A DNA stretch of 13,604 nucleotides from Acidobacteriota bacterium (GTDB lineage: Bacteria > Acidobacteriota > Vicinamibacteria > Vicinamibacterales > SCN-69-37): assembly GCA_021824055.1 (NCBI GenBank), contig JAKALV010000064.1, forward strand, positions 1 through 13,604, written 5' to 3'. A program made the translations under genes and the position numbers. Each line of letters starts with the position of its first letter. Positions within the stretch are counted from its first letter, which is position 1. This document shows positions 1-7,534 of this stretch, piece after piece. The notes under the pieces are model-generated. The model worked only from the letters and a program-made list of their open reading frames with translations, was not told the origin of the DNA and ran no database searches.

Positions 1-777
1 TTGATGAAGGATTTCGAGCCCTGGATGGCGCCGGCCCAACTCTGCCGCTGCCGCCACCATGGCCACGTTGATCGCGTGCGCGCCCTGGGAGCCGCCAAGG
101 ACTAAGACCCTCCGTTCGTCGGCAATCGGCGATCGGGAATCTGTAATCGCGGATCGGGAATCGGGAATCGCTGATCGCAAATCGGAAATCGGTGAATCGG
201 TGGGAATCGGTGAATCGTTGAGAATCGGTGAATCGGTGGGAATCGGTGAATCGGTGGGAATCGGTGAATCGGTGAAAAACTCAGGTCGAACAGGGTTGCC
301 TGTGACAAAGCCTCTCCTCCCGAAGTAGTTTCCGGCGTCGTCATACGTGAGCGCCGCCGCGCGGACGACGCGCGCGAGCAGGCGATTGGTGAGACCGGGC
401 ACGGCGTTCTGTTCGAGCAGCATCGTGGGAATGCGGCGGAGGGCCGCCACGAGCACGACGGGGCCGGAGCTGTAGCCGCCGACGCCCACGACCACCTGCG
501 GCCGGCGCCGGGACACGAGCGCCCACGCGTCGGCGAGGCTGACCGGCACCATCAACAGGCCGCGCAGCATCGCCACGATCGAGCGACCCTTCAGTCCCGC
601 GCTGCGAATCACGTCGAGTTCAAATCCTTCCTTCGGAATCAGGCGCGACTCCACACCCCGCGCCGTTCCCGCAAACGTCACGATCGCATCCGGTTGCCGC
701 CGCAGCAGTTCTCGCGCCACCGCCACGCCGGGGTACAAATGTCCGCCGGTACCGCCACCGGCGATCACCACGCGCAT
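1..777 (-). CDS. murG: MurG, lipid II-forming GlcNAc transferase (3' end cut by window edge)
   Basis: Transfers GlcNAc from UDP-GlcNAc to lipid I on the inner face of the membrane, giving lipid II. The frame is open from the ATG at 777 to base 1 (259 codons); the C-terminus lies outside the window. Visible motifs are the glycine-rich GGGTGGH loop at residues 7-13, VGVGGYSSGP near 95-105, LLEQNAVPG near 120, TGNPVRPEFF ending at residue 168, and VLVLGGSQGA at about 224-233, which opens the second Rossmann-like domain. Between the last two, about 52 residues (168-219) are encoded by a tandem repeat, where the family normally has a short linker. The start overlaps the ftsW stop by one base (TGATG), implying translational coupling. 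Identity is secure. Whether the repeat-bearing protein is fully active is not shown by sequence, but the frame and downstream motifs are intact. Confidence 0.95.
   Translation of the reverse strand, partial: MRVVIAGGGTGGHLYPGVAVARELLRRQPDAIVTFAGTARGVESRLIPKEGFELDVIRSAGLKGRSIVAMLRGLLMVPVSLADAWALVSRRRPQVVVGVGGYSSGPVVLVAALRRIPTMLLEQNAVPGLTNRLLARVVRAAALTYDDAGNYFGRRGFVTGNPVRPEFFTDSPIPTDSPIPTDSPILNDSPIPTDSPISDLRSAIPDSRSAITDSRSPIADERRVLVLGGSQGAHAINVAMVAAAAELGRRHPGLEILHQ
121..276. repeat. Compound tandem repeat inside murG: ten heptamers plus five 18-bp units
   Basis: On the plus strand, 121-190 divides exactly into ten heptamers, each ending in ATC (for example GGGAATC at 135, 156 and 163). From 187 to 276 there are five 18-bp units beginning AATCGGTGAATCG at 187, 205, 223, 241 and 259. 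The third and fourth units are identical; the others differ at one to three bases. In the murG frame the 18-bp units encode a hexapeptide D-S-P-I-P-T (once I-L-N), and three heptamers make a 7-residue D-S-R-S-A-I-T-like period. The array totals 156 bp, a multiple of three, and contains no stop in the murG frame. Two other frames are also open across it. There are no unique spacers, so it is not a CRISPR array. Confidence 0.95.
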
Positions 778-1907
778 CACCCTTCCGGCTCCACGCCCAC
801 CTTCGCGGCCGCCACCGTGGAGGCCTGCTGCGAGATATTGAGAAGGATGCCCATGCCGAGCAGATTGATCAGCAGCGACGATCCGCCGTTGCTTACGAGC
901 GGCAGCGGCAGGCCCTTGTTCGGCACCAGCCCCGTTACGACGCTCAGGTTGAAGAACGCCTGCACGGACACCATCGTCGTGAGACCGATGGCAAGCAGCG
1001 AGCCGAAGCGGTCGGGCGCGAGGACCGCCGCCCGCAGGCCGCGCCAGGCCACGATGCCGAACGTCGCGATGAGCAACGTGATGCCGATGAGGCCCAGTTC
1101 CTCGCCGATCACGGCCGCAATGAAATCCGTTTGCGCCTCGGGCAGAAACGATTGCTTCGCGATGCCGGCCATCAGGCCGCGGCCGAGAATGCCGCCGGAG
1201 CCGATGGCGATCCACCCCTGCACGACCTGATAGCCTTCGTCCAGCTGGTGGGCCCACGGATCCAGGTAGCTCAGCAGGCGCCGGATCCGGTACGGCTCGA
1301 GGATCGCGATACCCAGCAGCGCCGGCCCGAGCACGAGAAGGCCGCTCAGCAGGTACCGGTACTTCACACCCGCCGCGAAGATGAGCGCGATCACGATGCC
1401 GAGAATGGCCACGGACGTGCCGAAATCGGGCTCGAGCAGAATCAGCAGCACGAACGTGCCGGTCGCGATGCCGATCGGCAGCAGCGCGTAGCCGAGCTCA
1501 TTGATGCGGTGCATCCGGCGTTCGAGCAGCGCGGCCGTGAAGATCGTCAGCGTCAGCTTCGCAAATTCCGACGGCTGGATGTTCATCGGCCCGATGAAGA
1601 ACCAGCGCGCCGTGCCGTTGCGGTGCGGCATGAACAGGACGGCGACGAGCGCGACGAACACCACGACCAGCGCGCCCCAGATCAGTGCCGGCTGCCGGTA
1701 GATCCGATAGTCCACCCGCATCGACGCCGACAGCACGAGCAGGCCGAGCACCGCCAGGGCGATCTGCTTGAACATGGCGCTGTACGGCGACTGCAGGCTC
1801 GTCATCGCCTTGAACGACGACGCGCTATACACCATCACGATGCTTGTGCCGACAAGCAGTAGCGTGGCCAGGAACAGGAGTTTGTCCGACTTCAGTGTTC
1901 TCGCCAT
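777..1907 (-). CDS. ftsW: FtsW, SEDS-family septal peptidoglycan polymerase
   Basis: Polytopic SEDS glycosyltransferase that polymerises lipid II at the septum together with a class B PBP (FtsI). The 376-residue product is a normal length, with about ten hydrophobic segments. Family motifs seen: FIGPMNIQPSEFAKL at about 104-118, LLEPDFGTS at 157-165, EAQTDFIAAVIGEELG at 257-272 (Asp261 is the likely catalytic aspartate by family analogy), and VPNKGLPLPLVSNGGSS at 328-344. The last motif usually reads SYGGSS, so Asn replaces Tyr here. I prefer the ATG at 1907 over an in-frame GTG at 1934: it is preceded by a purine-rich GGCGGGCGGA, while the GTG sits at the edge of a hairpin with no visible ribosome-binding site. 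Unlike its neighbours, it is separated from the upstream gene murD by about 215 bp. Its stop overlaps the murG start. FtsW rather than RodA is chosen from the cluster context. Confidence 0.94.
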   Translation of the reverse strand: MARTLKSDKLLFLATLLLVGTSIVMVYSASSFKAMTSLQSPYSAMFKQIALAVLGLLVLSASMRVDYRIYRQPALIWGALVVVFVALVAVLFMPHRNGTARWFFIGPMNIQPSEFAKLTLTIFTAALLERRMHRINELGYALLPIGIATGTFVLLILLEPDFGTSVAILGIVIALIFAAGVKYRYLLSGLLVLGPALLGIAILEPYRIRRLLSYLDPWAHQLDEGYQVVQGWIAIGSGGILGRGLMAGIAKQSFLPEAQTDFIAAVIGEELGLIGITLLIATFGIVAWRGLRAAVLAPDRFGSLLAIGLTTMVSVQAFFNLSVVTGLVPNKGLPLPLVSNGGSSLLINLLGMGILLNISQQASTVAAAKVGVEPEG

Positions 1908-1916
1908 CGTTCGTCC

Positions 1917-1932
1917 GCCCGCCTTCGCGGGC
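1917..1932 (-). promoter_or_regulatory. Stem-loop next to the ftsW ribosome-binding site
   Basis: A perfect 6-bp GC stem (GCCCGC at 1917-1922 pairing with GCGGGC at 1927-1932) closes a 4-base loop, ending 9 bases before the ftsW ATG at 1907. In the ftsW mRNA its 3' arm supplies part of the purine-rich GGCGGGCGGA stretch, so folding could hide the ribosome-binding site. No U-tract follows, so it does not look like an intrinsic terminator. A regulatory role is inference. Confidence 0.4.
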
Positions 1933-2008
1933 ACCCCAACAGGTCGGGCCTATCGGCCCACTCCCGGTCTGCCGAAAATATCCGGCGACCGACTCTCGCA
2001 GCGGTCAG

Positions 2009-2109
2009 CGTCGTCAGGTCGGGCCCAGGGTCCTAACACCCACCTCACCGGCAGAATTGCCGATGTTCCCAGCGGTAAGCTCAAGACCGCTGGGCCCGAT
2101 CTGACGACG
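2009..2109. repeat. Long inverted repeat with nested, competing hairpins
   Basis: Arms of 20 bases at 2009-2028 and 2090-2109 are complementary at 19 of 20 positions. The exception, 2018 against 2100, would be a G-U pair in a plus-strand RNA and a C-A mismatch in a minus-strand RNA. Inside are a 5-bp hairpin (2049-2053 with 2058-2062, loop GAAT) and a perfect 9-bp hairpin (CCCAGCGGT at 2068-2076 with ACCGCTGGG at 2086-2094). The second hairpin shares 2090-2094 with the outer arm, so the two pairings exclude each other. It could be a cruciform, a small MITE/REP-like element or an attenuator-like switch. No U-tract supports simple termination. Confidence 0.75.
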
Positions 2110-2122
2110 GCTCACCGCGCGG

Positions 2123-3493
2123 TCACCTCGCGACCGCGCCGTCCAACGCTTTCACCGCGGCCGTAAAGGCCCGCCCACGCTCCGTGTAATCGCGGAACAT
2201 GTCGAAACTCGAACACGCCGGCGCGAGGAGCACGGTGCCGCCCGGGCGCGCCGCGCGCGCCGCCGCGCGGACCGCGGCGTCCATCGACGCGGCATCGAAC
2301 ACCGGCACGACGGCGCCGAGCGCGGCGTGAATGCGCGGCCGCGCCTCGCCGATCGCGATCACCGACGCGCCGCGCGACCGCAGCGGCCCGGCGAGCTCGG
2401 CGAAATCGCCACCTTTGTACTTGCCGCCCATGATCACCACGAGCCCGCGCTCGAAGCTCTCGATCGCGCGCAACGCCGACGCGATGTTGGTGGCCTTTGA
2501 ATCGTTGATGAACTGCACGCCACCGATGACGGCCACGCGCTGCAGCGCGTGTTCGAGGCCGTGAAAGGTTTCCACGGCGCGCTGCATGGCCGCCGGCGGT
2601 ACGCCCGCGAGGCAGCCGACGGCCGCGGCCGCCAGCACGTCGCTGAGAATGTGCCGGCCCGGTACCTGCACGGACGCCACGGGCAACAGCGGCCTGACGT
2701 CGCGCCCGGAGCGGCTCACGATCGTGCCGTGTTCCACCGTGACGCCGTCGGTGACCGGCGCGTCGAGCGCGAAATCGAATCGCCTCGGACCCGTCGTCGT
2801 GCCGGAAGGCGCCAGCGACCGCGCGCCCTCGTCGTCGAGATTGATGACCGCCCAGTCGGCGGCGGTCTGGTTCGCGAAGATCCGCGCTTTCGCCGCGCGA
2901 TACGCATCGAATGTCGGATGGCGGTCGAGATGGTCCGGCGACAGATTCAGCAGCACGGCGATCCACGGATGGAAGGCGTCGGTGCCTTCCAGCTGGAAAC
3001 TGCTCACTTCCACCACGTGCAGGGTCTTCGCCGTGGACGCGGCCACCTGGGATGACAGCGCCGGTCCGAGATTGCCGCCGGCCGGCGCGTCCAGGCCGGC
3101 CTCCTGCAGCATGCGCGCGGCCAGCGTGGTGGTCGTCGACTTCCCTTTCGTTCCGGTGATCGCGATCACCCGGCCCTGAAGCCAGCGCGACGCGAGTTCG
3201 ATTTCCCCGATCACCGGCACGCCGGCGCGGCGCGCCGCGGCGATGGCCGCCTGCTCGGGATCGACGCCAGGACTGAGCACCACGAGATCGGCGCCCGCGA
3301 ACTGGTCGAGGCGATGCGGACCAAGTTCGATCGCGATGCCGGCCGCGCGCAGGTCGGCGTCGTGCTCGATCGCCGCCGCGCGGTCGGCCAGCGTCACGCG
3401 CGCGCCGCGCGCCGCGAGCAGCCGGGCCGCCGGTCCGCCGCTGCGGCCCGCCCCGATCACCATCACCGTCTTGTCCTGCACGCTGAAGCTCAT
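2123..3493 (-). CDS. murD: MurD, UDP-MurNAc-L-alanine:D-glutamate ligase
   Basis: Cytoplasmic ATP-dependent ligase adding D-Glu to UDP-MurNAc-L-Ala. The 456-residue protein has the expected three domains: an N-terminal Rossmann part with VIGAGRSG at 12-19, a central ATPase with P-loop GTKGKST at 114-120 (the family more often has Asn where Lys116 stands) and NLSPDHLDRH, and a C-terminal ligase domain with FINDSKATN, MGGKYKGGDF and SSFDMFRDYTERG. Two ATGs are possible, 3499 and 3493. I chose 3493 because GAGGTG (3500-3505) lies 6 bases before it but directly abuts 3499. That Shine-Dalgarno overlaps the mraY stop TGA, which would couple the two genes. This gene closes the tightly packed upstream part of the cluster: a 215-bp structured gap follows. 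Confidence 0.95.
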   Translation of the reverse strand: MSFSVQDKTVMVIGAGRSGGPAARLLAARGARVTLADRAAAIEHDADLRAAGIAIELGPHRLDQFAGADLVVLSPGVDPEQAAIAAARRAGVPVIGEIELASRWLQGRVIAITGTKGKSTTTTLAARMLQEAGLDAPAGGNLGPALSSQVAASTAKTLHVVEVSSFQLEGTDAFHPWIAVLLNLSPDHLDRHPTFDAYRAAKARIFANQTAADWAVINLDDEGARSLAPSGTTTGPRRFDFALDAPVTDGVTVEHGTIVSRSGRDVRPLLPVASVQVPGRHILSDVLAAAAVGCLAGVPPAAMQRAVETFHGLEHALQRVAVIGGVQFINDSKATNIASALRAIESFERGLVVIMGGKYKGGDFAELAGPLRSRGASVIAIGEARPRIHAALGAVVPVFDAASMDAAVRAAARAARPGGTVLLAPACSSFDMFRDYTERGRAFTAAVKALDGAVAR

Positions 3494-3498
3494 CGTCA

Positions 3499-4593
3499 TC
3501 ACCTCAGCTTCAACGTGGTCAGGCTGAACAGGGCAAAGACGATGGCGAGGATCAGGAACCGCGTGATGACCTTGGGTTCCGCCCAACCGATGAGTTCGAA
3601 ATGGTGATGGAGCGGCGCCATCCGGAACACGCGTTTGCCGCCGCGCAGCTTGTAGGAGCCGACCTGGATGATGACCGACAGCCCTTCGAGCACGAAAACG
3701 CCGCCGACGATCGGCAGCAGCAGTTCCTGCTTGATGAGCACCGCCACCGTGCCGAGTGCGCCGCCGAGCGCCAGCGAGCCGACGTCGCCCATGAAGATCT
3801 CGGCCGGGTGGGCGTTCCACCACAGGAATCCCAGGCTCGCGCCGACCAGCGACCCGCAGAAGATCGTCAGTTCGGCCACGGGCGGAAAGTGAACGAGGAG
3901 CAGGTACTCGGAGAACCTGGCGTGTCCGGTCACGTAGGTGAGCGCCGTGAACGTGGCCGCCGACACCGCGAACGTGCTGATGGCGAGGCCATCGAGGCCG
4001 TCGGTGAGGTTCACCGTGTTCGATGACGCCACCAGCACGAGCACGACGAAGAGGATGTAGAAGAGGCCGATGTCGGGAATCAGGTCCTTGAAAAACGGAA
4101 AGAGGACGTGCGTGTTGTAGAGCGGCGGCGCGTGGCGCGACAGCGCGATGAGCGCCACGCCGACGCCAAGCGCCACGAGGCACTGCGCCGCCATCTTGTA
4201 GCGCGCGAACAGGCCGTGGGTGTTCTTGCGCGTGATCTTCAGATAGTCGTCCGCGAATCCAATCGCGCCGAAGCCCGCGGTGGACAACACCGCGATCCAG
4301 ATGTCGGGGTTCGTCAGATTGGCCCAGAGCAGCGTCGGGATGAAGACCGCGGTCAGGATCAGCAGGCCGCCCATCGTCGGCGTGCCGGCCTTGGGCTTGT
4401 GACTGGCCGGACCGTCGATGCGCACGACCTGGCCGATCTGGAACGCGCGCAGCCGCCGGATCATCCACGGGCCGAACAGCAGGCTGATCAGAAACGCGGT
4501 GATGCTCGCGGCCGCCGTGCGGAACGTGATGTACTGCACGACGTTCGGAAACGCCCAGCGCGAGTGCAACCCCTCGAAGAGGAAATAGAGCAT
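3499..4593 (-). CDS. mraY: MraY, phospho-MurNAc-pentapeptide transferase
   Basis: Integral membrane enzyme that moves phospho-MurNAc-pentapeptide from UDP onto undecaprenyl phosphate, making lipid I. The product is 364 residues with about ten membrane segments, standard for the family. Signature motifs: SHKPKAGTPTMGG at 64-76, the FADDY aspartates at 115-116, NLTDGLDGLA at 195-204, FMGDVGSLALGG in the later cytoplasmic loop, and the triple-His PLHHHFE at 327-333. The ATG at 4593 overlaps the murF stop (TGATG). AAGGGG about 9 bases upstream can serve as ribosome-binding site. The frame stays open upstream over murF, but that extension is antisense-free shadow sequence without MraY features. 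Murein precursor synthesis passes here from soluble (MurE/MurF) to membrane-bound steps (MurG follows). Confidence 0.97.
   Translation of the reverse strand: MLYFLFEGLHSRWAFPNVVQYITFRTAAASITAFLISLLFGPWMIRRLRAFQIGQVVRIDGPASHKPKAGTPTMGGLLILTAVFIPTLLWANLTNPDIWIAVLSTAGFGAIGFADDYLKITRKNTHGLFARYKMAAQCLVALGVGVALIALSRHAPPLYNTHVLFPFFKDLIPDIGLFYILFVVLVLVASSNTVNLTDGLDGLAISTFAVSAATFTALTYVTGHARFSEYLLLVHFPPVAELTIFCGSLVGASLGFLWWNAHPAEIFMGDVGSLALGGALGTVAVLIKQELLLPIVGGVFVLEGLSVIIQVGSYKLRGGKRVFRMAPLHHHFELIGWAEPKVITRFLILAIVFALFSLTTLKLR
3500..3505 (-). promoter_or_regulatory. murD Shine-Dalgarno GAGGTG overlapping the mraY stop
   Basis: GAGGTG reads on the minus strand from 3505 to 3500. It is six bases from the ATG at 3493 and zero bases from the ATG at 3499, which favours 3493 as the murD start. 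The final TG of the motif is part of the mraY TGA. Confidence 0.6.
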
Positions 4594-6017
4594 CAGGCCC
4601 GCCCCTTCAGCCGGTCCGCCACCAGATCGGTGCGCGTGCCGCGCGAGCCTTTGACGAGCACGAGATCCCCGGCCCCTACCAGCGCCGGCACGGCGTCGGC
4701 CGCGCGCGCGCTGTCGGCAAAGCGATGGATGTGCGCCGCGGCCAGACCGGCGGCGCGCGCGCCGGCCGCCAGGCCATCGGCCGCCGGGCCACCGACCACG
4801 ATCAGTTCGTCCACGCCGGCCGCCGGGACCGCGCGGCCGCACGCCACGTGCAGCACGGCGGCCAGGTCGCCGAGTTCGAGCATCTCGCCGAGCACGGCCA
4901 CGCGCCGCCGGGCGGGCGTGGCCGCCAGCGCCTCGAGCGCGCGCATCAGCGCCGCCGGGCTCGCGTTGTAAGAGTCGTCCACCAGCCGCGCGCCGCTGGC
5001 CAGCGTGGTGACTTCGCCGCGGCGCGGCATCGGTTGGAAGGCGGCGACGTTCGGCAGCATGTCGGCGACGGGCACGCCGAGGTCGGCCGCCACGGCCATG
5101 GCCGCGAGCGCGTTCATCAGATTCGCCCGGCCCGGCAGCGGCACGCGCACGTCGTGGACGGCGCCGCCGATCCACACATTCGCCGACGTCCCGTCAAATC
5201 CGTGATCGCGGATGCCGGCCGCGCGAACGTCGGCGCGCGCGTGCTCGCCGAACGTGATGGTGCGCCCGGCGCACGCGTGAATGCGCGCCATGATCAGCGG
5301 GTCGTCCGCGTTGGCCACGAGCACGCTCGCAGGCGACGCGCCCTCGAGGATTTCCGCCTTGGCGTCCGCGATCGCCTCGCGCGAGCCGAGGTGGCCGATG
5401 TGCGCGTCGCCCACATTCGTCCACACGCGCACGTCCGGCTCGGCGATGCCCACCAGCGTGCGGATTTCCCCGGCGTGATTCATGCCGAGCTCGACGACTG
5501 CAACGTCCGCGCCATGGCGAAGCTCGAGCAGCGAGAGCGGCAAGCCGATGTGATTATTGAGATTGCCGTGGTTGCGGAACACGCGGAACGTCGCGGCGAG
5601 CAGGTCGGCGGTCATTTCTTTCGTGGTGGTCTTACCGGCGCTGCCGGTGATCGCCACCACCCGCGCGCGGCTCGCGCGACGGACGTGACGCGCCAGTTGC
5701 TGCAGCGCCGCCAGCGTATCGGGGACCTCGATCACGGCCGTCGCGCCGGCGGCCGCGACCGGCGCGGACACCAGCACGCCGCCCACGCCCATGGCGATCA
5801 GGCCAGGCACGAACGCGTGGCCGTCGAAGGTCGGCCCGGCCAGCGCGATGAAGAGCGCGGGCGCGCACGCGGCGCGATCCGGCAGCGCGCGGCTGTCGGT
5901 GGAAATCGTGGCGAACACGCGCGACGGATCGCCCGACACCAGGCGGCCGTTCACGGCCTGGGCCACGACGCTGGCGGACAGGACAATCACGGCGGGAGCG
6001 CTCACCAGGGGAGTCAC
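4593..6017 (-). CDS. murF: MurF, UDP-MurNAc-tripeptide:D-Ala-D-Ala ligase
   Basis: Cytoplasmic ATP-dependent ligase that adds D-Ala-D-Ala to the UDP-MurNAc-tripeptide and completes the pentapeptide. The 474-residue protein shows the P-loop GSAGKTTTK at 125-133, the NNHIGLPLSLLEL segment, VVELGMNHAGEI, WTNVGDAHIGHLGS, LVDDSYNASPAA and the C-terminal LVKGSRGTRTD, all typical of MurF rather than MurC/D/E. The start is a GTG at 6017 sharing GTGA with the murE stop (4-bp overlap). No strong Shine-Dalgarno precedes it, consistent with coupling to murE. An in-frame GTG at 6005 is an alternative that would shorten the protein by four residues. It overlaps the mraY start by one base. Confidence 0.95.
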   Translation of the reverse strand: MTPLVSAPAVIVLSASVVAQAVNGRLVSGDPSRVFATISTDSRALPDRAACAPALFIALAGPTFDGHAFVPGLIAMGVGGVLVSAPVAAAGATAVIEVPDTLAALQQLARHVRRASRARVVAITGSAGKTTTKEMTADLLAATFRVFRNHGNLNNHIGLPLSLLELRHGADVAVVELGMNHAGEIRTLVGIAEPDVRVWTNVGDAHIGHLGSREAIADAKAEILEGASPASVLVANADDPLIMARIHACAGRTITFGEHARADVRAAGIRDHGFDGTSANVWIGGAVHDVRVPLPGRANLMNALAAMAVAADLGVPVADMLPNVAAFQPMPRRGEVTTLASGARLVDDSYNASPAALMRALEALAATPARRRVAVLGEMLELGDLAAVLHVACGRAVPAAGVDELIVVGGPAADGLAAGARAAGLAAAHIHRFADSARAADAVPALVGAGDLVLVKGSRGTRTDLVADRLKGRA

Positions 6018-7534
6018 ACCGGCGCGATGGCGCGGCGCTGCAGCGCGCCCCGCGCCACGTCCACGTCATCGAACGGCAGCGTGCGCTCGCCGATGAGCTG
6101 GTACTTCTCGTGGCCCTTGCCGGCCACCAGCACGAGATCGCCGGGTTCGGCGCTCTTGATGGCGTGTTCGATCGCCAGCCGCCGATCGGCGATGGCGATA
6201 AACGGCGTGGCCACGCGTGACGGCCCGCCGGGATCGCGCGGCGGCACGATGCCGCGCTTGATGTCCTCGATGATGCGGTCCGGATCCTCCGATCGCGGAT
6301 TGTCGGACGTGATCACGACGAGGTCGCTGAGCCGCGCCGCCACGGCGCCCATGAGCGGGCGCTTGCTCGTGTCGCGATCGCCGCCGCAGCCGAAGACCGT
6401 GATCAGCCGGCCCGACGCCAGCGGCCGCGCCGTCTCCAGCAGATTCTTGAGCGCATCGTCGGTGTGCGCGTAGTCCACGACCACGCGCACGGCGTCGGCC
6501 GGGCCGGACACCATCTGAAAACGGCCGGGCACGCCGTCGAGGCGCGCCAGCCCCTGTTCGATGGCCGGGTGCGGCAGGTCGAGCGCGTCGGCCAGGCCGA
6601 CGGCGCCGAGGATGTTATAGACATTCGGGCGGCCCACGAGCGGCGATCGCACCACGAGGCGGCCGCGCGGCGTCTCGATGTCAAACGCCAGCCCTTCGAG
6701 CGACGCATGGACGTCGACGGCGCGGATGTCGGCCGCGCGGTCGATGGCGTACGTGACCAGGCGCGGCAGCGTGCGCGCGAGTTCCACGCCGCGGGGATCA
6801 TCGATGTTGACGATGGCGGGCGCGCCGGCCGGCAGCATCTCGAACAGGCGGTGTTTCGCTTCGAAGTACTGCTGCATGTCGCCGTGAAAATCGAGATGAT
6901 CGCGCGTCAGGTTGGTGAAGAGCGCGGCCCGGAACGTCAGGTACGCCACGCGCTGCAGGACCAGCCCGTGCGACGATACTTCCATGGCGCAGGCCCGGTC
7001 GCCGCGATCGACCATCTCGCGCAGCAGCCGCTGCAGTTCCGAGGCTTCCGGCGTCGTGTGCGAGGCGTCGCGTTCCCCACCGGCCACCTTGAACGACACC
7101 GTGCCGATCCGGCCGCACGGCAGGTCCGCCGCTTCGAAGATCGATGACAAGAGATACGTGCAGGTGGTCTTGCCGTTAGTACCGGTCACGCCGACCAGCT
7201 GCAAGTGCTCGCTGGGATGCCCGTAGAAGATCGCCGACAGCTCCGCGAGCGACAGCCGCGCGTCCACGGTCTGGATCCACGGCACGGTCACGCCCGCGGG
7301 CGCCGGCGTCTCGGCGACCACCGCGACCGCGCCGCGCGACGCCGCCTGTTCCACGAAGATGGTGCCGTCGGCGCGCTGGCCCTTGACGGCGACGAACACG
7401 CCGCCCGACGACGCCGCGCGCGAATCGTGCACGACGGCGCTCACGCGGCGGCCGCCGACGCCGAGGCGGTCGATCGCCTCGCGCGCGCCTGGCGCGAGCG
7501 TGCGCGCCTCGGCCACGAGTTGGCCCAGCGTCAT
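6014..7534 (-). CDS. murE: MurE, UDP-MurNAc-dipeptide:meso-DAP ligase
   Basis: Adds the third stem-peptide residue to UDP-MurNAc-L-Ala-D-Glu. The SDNPRSEDP motif at 410-418 carries the DNPR signature (411-414) of meso-diaminopimelate-specific MurE, so the cell wall is predicted to be meso-DAP type. Other motifs along the 506 residues: GTNGKTT P-loop at 118-124, HTTPEASEL at 159-167, MEVSSHGL, NLTRDHLDFHG at 208-218, YFEAKHRLF with Lys227 as the likely carbamylated lysine, VVDYAHTDDAL and VLVAGKGHEKYQ near the C-terminus. The ATG at 7534 overlaps the ftsI stop by 4 bp (ATGA). Length and domain order are ordinary and nothing appears broken. Confidence 0.96.
   Translation of the reverse strand: MTLGQLVAEARTLAPGAREAIDRLGVGGRRVSAVVHDSRAASSGGVFVAVKGQRADGTIFVEQAASRGAVAVVAETPAPAGVTVPWIQTVDARLSLAELSAIFYGHPSEHLQLVGVTGTNGKTTCTYLLSSIFEAADLPCGRIGTVSFKVAGGERDASHTTPEASELQRLLREMVDRGDRACAMEVSSHGLVLQRVAYLTFRAALFTNLTRDHLDFHGDMQQYFEAKHRLFEMLPAGAPAIVNIDDPRGVELARTLPRLVTYAIDRAADIRAVDVHASLEGLAFDIETPRGRLVVRSPLVGRPNVYNILGAVGLADALDLPHPAIEQGLARLDGVPGRFQMVSGPADAVRVVVDYAHTDDALKNLLETARPLASGRLITVFGCGGDRDTSKRPLMGAVAARLSDLVVITSDNPRSEDPDRIIEDIKRGIVPPRDPGGPSRVATPFIAIADRRLAIEHAIKSAEPGDLVLVAGKGHEKYQLIGERTLPFDDVDVARGALQRRAIAPV

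Larger units (their letters stand above)
1908..2122. other. murD-ftsW intergenic region, the only real gap in the dcw cluster
   Basis: This 215-bp stretch between the murD stop and the ftsW start has no convincing ORF. It holds the RBS-proximal hairpin (1917-1932), a 5-bp stem with 4-base loop (GGGCC at 1946-1950, GGCCC at 1955-1959), a direct repeat of AGGTCGGGCC (1941-1950 and 2016-2025) and a large nested inverted repeat (2009-2109). The only AT-rich patch (around 1976-1982, TATTTT on the minus strand) has no well-spaced -35 box, so I do not call an internal promoter. The region may control ftsW-murG expression separately from the upstream genes, or be an inserted short repeat element. Confidence 0.6.

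Noticed and set aside
121..276. Possible CRISPR array
   Set aside because: Units of 7 and 18 bp follow each other without unique spacers, and they are translated within murG.
1970..2010. Internal promoter for ftsW around the TATTTT patch
   Set aside because: No -35-like hexamer at 16-18 bp spacing; the nearest CTGACC is about 22 bp away.
4725..6473. Plus-strand ORF (582 codons) opposite murF and murE
   Set aside because: Antisense shadow crossing the murF/murE boundary, rich in Arg and His, with no motif.
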